Notes under the pieces: generated by a model
Seen by the model: the letters and a program-made list of their open reading frames with translations, nothing else
Told to the model about the DNA's origin: nothing
The model's database searches: none
In this document: piece by piece, positions 7,201 through 8,438 of the stretch
Numbering within the stretch: position 1 is the first letter of the stretch
Layout: every line of letters begins with the position of its first letter
Assembly: GCA_035560415.1 (NCBI GenBank)
Contig: DATMZG010000069.1
Location: 1-8,438, forward strand
Direction of reading: 5' to 3'
Source of the DNA: DATMXT01 sp035560415
GTDB taxonomy: Bacteria > Bacillota > Clostridia > Oscillospirales > Feifaniaceae
Length of the DNA: 8,438 bases
Position numbers and translations under genes: made by a program

Positions 7201-8438
7201 GCGGGCGCTGCCTGAGAGAAGTTACCGGTGGCCGGGAAGACGGCCGTGATGACGCCGCTGCCGGCGCTGTTCGTCACCGGCGCCGCACCTTCGACCGTAA
7301 AGGCGTTTGCTGCGAGGCCGTTTAAGGTGCAGCCGGTTTTAGCAGTCAGCGTGACGGTGGCGGTGTAGGCGGTCGCGGGGGCAAAAGTCGTCGTGACGCT
7401 CGGCGACCAGCTGACCGTTCCGGTGTAGGAGGCAGTCGCCGTGACCGTCGTGGCCGGTTCGGCTCCCGCGACGGGGGCCGTCACACCCGCAATGGCGCCT
7501 GCGGCCACTGTGGGAAGGCCGGCGGGCACCGTGACGGATACACTCGGGCTGGCCGCGTAATTGGGCTTGGCCTTGAGCCGGACGTGGTAGGTGCCGGCCG
7601 CAAGGCCGGTGACGGTCTCGCCCGTGGCGGCGGTGTAGACCTCGTCCGCCGCGAGCTTATATTCCATCTGGTCGGAAGCGCCGGTGATGGAGCCGTCCTC
7701 CGCCCCCGCGTAGGAGGGGGCGACGCCGGCAAGCCCCGCGGGGGCCGGCTGGGAGGTGGCCCACTGGCTCCCGTCATAAGTATAGGTGCCGGCCGCGGGC
7801 AATCCCGTGACCGAGGCGCCTGTGCCGATGACGAGGCCCGCGCCGGTCTCGCCCGCGAGGGTCGCGCCGGTCGTCGTCAGGGTCTTTCCGGCCGCAACCG
7901 TAAGGGTCACCCCGTTTTTGACGAGCAGGGTCATGCCGGCCGGGAGGGCGATGTCGTCGCTCACGGTCACGGCGCCCTGGGAGATCGTCAGGTTGCCAAG
8001 TCCGGTGCTCGTGAGCCTCGTCGCATTGGCCGATGCGGTGACGTACCCGCCGCCGATGGCCGCTTTCGCGCCGGAGGCCGCCTCAAGCGTGGCGCCCTGT
8101 CCGATTTCAATGACGTCAAAAATTGCGGCGCTGCCCGCCGTCAGCTTGCGGGGGGTGAGGTCGTCGTTGTCGTCGTCGTCGACGTTGGACTCGACAAAGA
8201 GATAGTCGGTGACATGGGAGTTGACGATGATCTCGGTGATCAGCGCCATGTTTGCGTCGTCCTTGAGGTTATAGGCGTAGTTGATTTGCGCGCCGGTGAC
8301 GGTTGATACGGCAGTCAGCGTCTTGCCTCTGAGCGTGCCGATTACGGTGGTTCCGTCGCTGTATTTGATGGGCGTGCCGGGGTTGGAGGGGCCACCGCCA
8401 CCGCCGCCACCGCCGCCTCCTCCGCCGCTGCCGCCGCT
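4218..8438 (-). CDS. Giant modular repeat protein, probably surface-exposed (5' end outside window)
   Basis: The frame is open from the window edge to TAA at 4220-4218: 1406 residues, with the true start beyond the window. The ATG at 8249 is internal, because the frame continues through a 12-glycine tract. Order: glycine-rich linker (8438-8391); beta-rich segment with an acidic VDDDDNDD stretch (about 8183-8160); beta-helix-like segment ending GTYTYDGSQW; six A modules alternating with five B modules, with one Big2-like domain between B2 and A3; then a C-terminal beta-rich cap that starts with a GTYYTSLAAAL segment and ends GTYLHDGANWVLT. Composition is dominated by Thr, Ala, Val and Gly with very few Cys, typical of extracellular Firmicutes proteins. 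No LPXTG motif, SLH domain or membrane helix is visible, so any anchor or signal must lie upstream. Adhesion or cell-surface function is inference from architecture; no enzyme motif is seen. It is co-directional with the ger operon but separated by a terminator. Confidence 0.9.
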   Translation of the reverse strand, partial: SGGSGGGGGGGGGGGGPSNPGTPIKYSDGTTVIGTLRGKTLTAVSTVTGAQINYAYNLKDDANMALITEIIVNSHVTDYLFVESNVDDDDNDDLTPRKLTAGSAAIFDVIEIGQGATLEAASGAKAAIGGGYVTASANATRLTSTGLGNLTISQGAVTVSDDIALPAGMTLLVKNGVTLTVAAGKTLTTTGATLAGETGAGLVIGTGASVTGLPAAGTYTYDGSQWATSQPAPAGLAGVAPSYAGAEDGSITGASDQMEYKLAADEVYTAATGETVTGLAAGTYHVRLKAKPNYAASPSVSVTVPAGLPTVAAGAIAGVTAPVAGAEPATTVTATASYTGTVSWSPSVTTTFAPATAYTATVTLTAKTGCTLNGLAANAFTVEGAAPVTNSAGSGVITAVFPATGNFSQAAPAGLTGVSTSYAGATDGRIESVTTAMEYKLQGAPSYTAVSGTTITGLAAGTYLVRYAADTGYDASPDATVTVAAGLTQVTAAITGIAPAAEGTAQTSVTATSYTASVEWSPALVGGVFEAGIAYTATVTLTPETGYTLNGVAADAFTVDGADSVDHIAGSGVTPLVITAEFPETVFVSVTGITGVPTTGVKNIPLTLTGTVTPDTASHQTIVWSTGSPLLSIEGNVVTATEAVTTTVTATIVNGVKTDDVFSDYTDDFTISFAAKLPGPAAPEGLAGVAPSYAGAADGKITGTTAAMEWSADGINDWNDCADTETTVPAGGTSYYVRYTATDTHFASLGVEVPVPAGDTTVTTGAIAGVTAPVASATPVTSVTATASYTGTVTWSGDPVTFGPATAYTATITLTAKSGYTLNGVGANAFTVDGASTVTNDADSGVITAVFPATGNYTQAAPTGLAGVAPSYLGQADGSITGVATTMEYKLQGAPSYTPAPGTTITGLAAGNYVVRYAAHDDYDASSDTPVTVPAGAPTISAGPIAGVTAPVAGETPVASVTATASYTGTVTWSGSPVTFGANTTYTATITLTPESGYTLNGLTADAFSVTGASTVTNSAGSGTVTAVFPATGNYTQAAPTGLVGVTTSYAGATDGSITGVTTDMEYKAEGAGSYTAVTGSTITGLAAGDYDVRYAAHDDYDASSDTPVTVPAGAPTITAGPIEGVTIPAAGETPVASVTADASYTGTVTWSPSITTTFAAATAYTATIALTPESGYTLNGLAANAFTVTGASTVTNDAGSGVITAVFPATGNYSQTAPEDLAGVAPSYEGAADGKITGTTTAMQWSPNGTDTWTTCSDTQTTVGAAGTYYVRCAAYPDYDASPNVTVTVPAGPPQVAEISGTYYTSLAAALGAAQSGDTVTLLDDASLDEIAELVLGATLNLGSFTLTVSQDALLTVNGTVTGNVEGESGASLIVTGSVTGTTDSNGDPIIAGTYLHDGANWVLT
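4221..4559 (-). other. C-terminal beta-rich cap domain of the giant protein
   Basis: The last 113 residues follow the sixth A module without a B module. They open with a GTYYTSLAAALGAAQSGD segment (about 4535-4482), a pattern I recognise as preceding beta-helix-like stretches in clostridial surface proteins. Short beta-repeats such as GATLNLGSFTLTVSQDALL follow, and the end is GTYLHDGANWVLT. The latter half resembles 7922-7749, upstream of the repeat array. Confidence 0.55.
4560..7748 (-). repeat. A/B module array (six A, five B, one Big2-like insert)
   Basis: A modules (about 77 residues; consensus AP.GLAGVAPSYAGA.DG.ITG, then MEYK or MEWS, GLAAGTY.VRYAA and VTVPAG): 7748-7518, 7211-6981, 6410-6165, 5861-5631, 5327-5097, 4790-4560. 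B modules (about 100 residues; consensus IAGVTAPVAG, SVTATASYTGTVTWS, TATITLT, SGYTLNGLAANAFTV, VITAVFPATGNYTQ): 7517-7212, 6980-6684, 6164-5862, 5630-5328, 5096-4791. The modules are probably immunoglobulin- or fibronectin-like beta domains; I cannot name a specific family. B3, B4 and B5 are spaced exactly 534 bp apart at their conserved TVTWS-proximal DNA (6055, 5521, 4987), showing tandem duplication. Confidence 0.9.
6411..6683 (-). other. Bacterial Ig-like (Big2-type) domain within the giant protein
   Basis: About 91 residues between B2 and A3 depart from the repeat pattern. They read SVTGITGVPTTGVKNIPLTL near the start, then a TGTVTPDTASHQTIVWSTGS segment, then GNVVTATEAVTTTVTATI. The sequence pattern 'P..A....I.WS....' followed by 'G.V.A...' and 'VTATI.NG' is typical of bacterial Ig-like group 2 domains, which are common in surface adhesins. 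It breaks the otherwise regular A-B alternation. Confidence 0.6.
8391..8438 (-). repeat. GGN trinucleotide tract encoding a glycine linker
   Basis: The first 16 in-window codons read S-G-G-S followed by 12 consecutive glycines, built from GGC, GGT and GGA codons, then PSNPGTP. It likely forms a flexible linker between an upstream (unseen) domain and the repeat region. The near-perfect triplet repeats could change length in frame by slippage. Confidence 0.85.

Noticed and set aside
6204..7325. Long open frame on the plus strand (373 codons) opposite the giant gene, plus several ~98-codon plus frames of similar sequence
   Set aside because: They mirror the repetitive, GC-rich minus-strand coding region. 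Their translations are rich in Gly, Arg and Asp, recur with the repeat period and show no family features, so they are antisense shadows of the repeats.
4560..7748. CRISPR-like array, because of regular repeats
   Set aside because: The period is about 534 bp, the repeats are coding and in frame, and there are no short palindromic repeats with unique spacers.
8247..8249. ATG at 8249 as the start of the giant protein
   Set aside because: The same frame stays open to the window edge through a conserved-looking beta-rich segment and a glycine linker, and I see no convincing ribosome binding site in front of this ATG. The gene starts outside the window.

Overview
The window looks like a piece of the chromosome of an endospore-forming member of the Firmicutes, most likely a high-GC member of the Clostridia (Oscillospiraceae-like, a guess). 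The evidence is a complete GerA-type nutrient germinant receptor operon, a very large repetitive surface-type protein led by a glycine-rich linker, and strong Shine-Dalgarno sequences that include UUG starts. All four genes are on the minus strand, so transcription runs from high to low coordinates.

Layout in the direction of transcription. (1) 8438-4218: the 3' part (1406 codons, 5' end outside the window) of a giant, probably exported, modular protein. It has a glycine-rich linker, a beta-rich segment, six copies of one ~77-residue module (A) alternating with five copies of a ~100-residue module (B), one interposed Ig-like (Big2-type) domain, and a C-terminal beta-rich cap that resembles the segment just before the repeats. 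(2) 4217-4010: a 208-bp intergenic region with a minus-strand Rho-independent terminator, a second perfect hairpin, and possible forespore-type promoter elements. (3) 4009-139: a three-gene operon encoding GerA-family (A subunit), Ger(x)C lipoprotein (C subunit) and GerAB-family permease-like (B subunit) proteins, with 20-nt gaps. (4) 138-1: a perfect 24-bp palindrome abutting a strong minus-strand terminator, then a short tail in which I see no gene.

The three ger genes should form one inner-membrane receptor of the dormant spore that senses a small nutrient and triggers germination. The order A-C-B differs from the Bacillus gerA order A-B-C. Both integral-membrane subunits appear to start at UUG, while the lipoprotein starts at AUG. 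The giant protein is separated from the operon by a terminator and is probably an independent transcription unit; nothing in the sequence ties it to germination.

There is no RNA gene, CRISPR array, insertion sequence or gene-free stretch over 300 bases. The least ordinary content is the internal architecture of the giant protein: recent 534-bp tandem duplication, two alternating A-module subtypes, and an end domain duplicated on both sides of the repeat array. I do not see a convincing undescribed system here.
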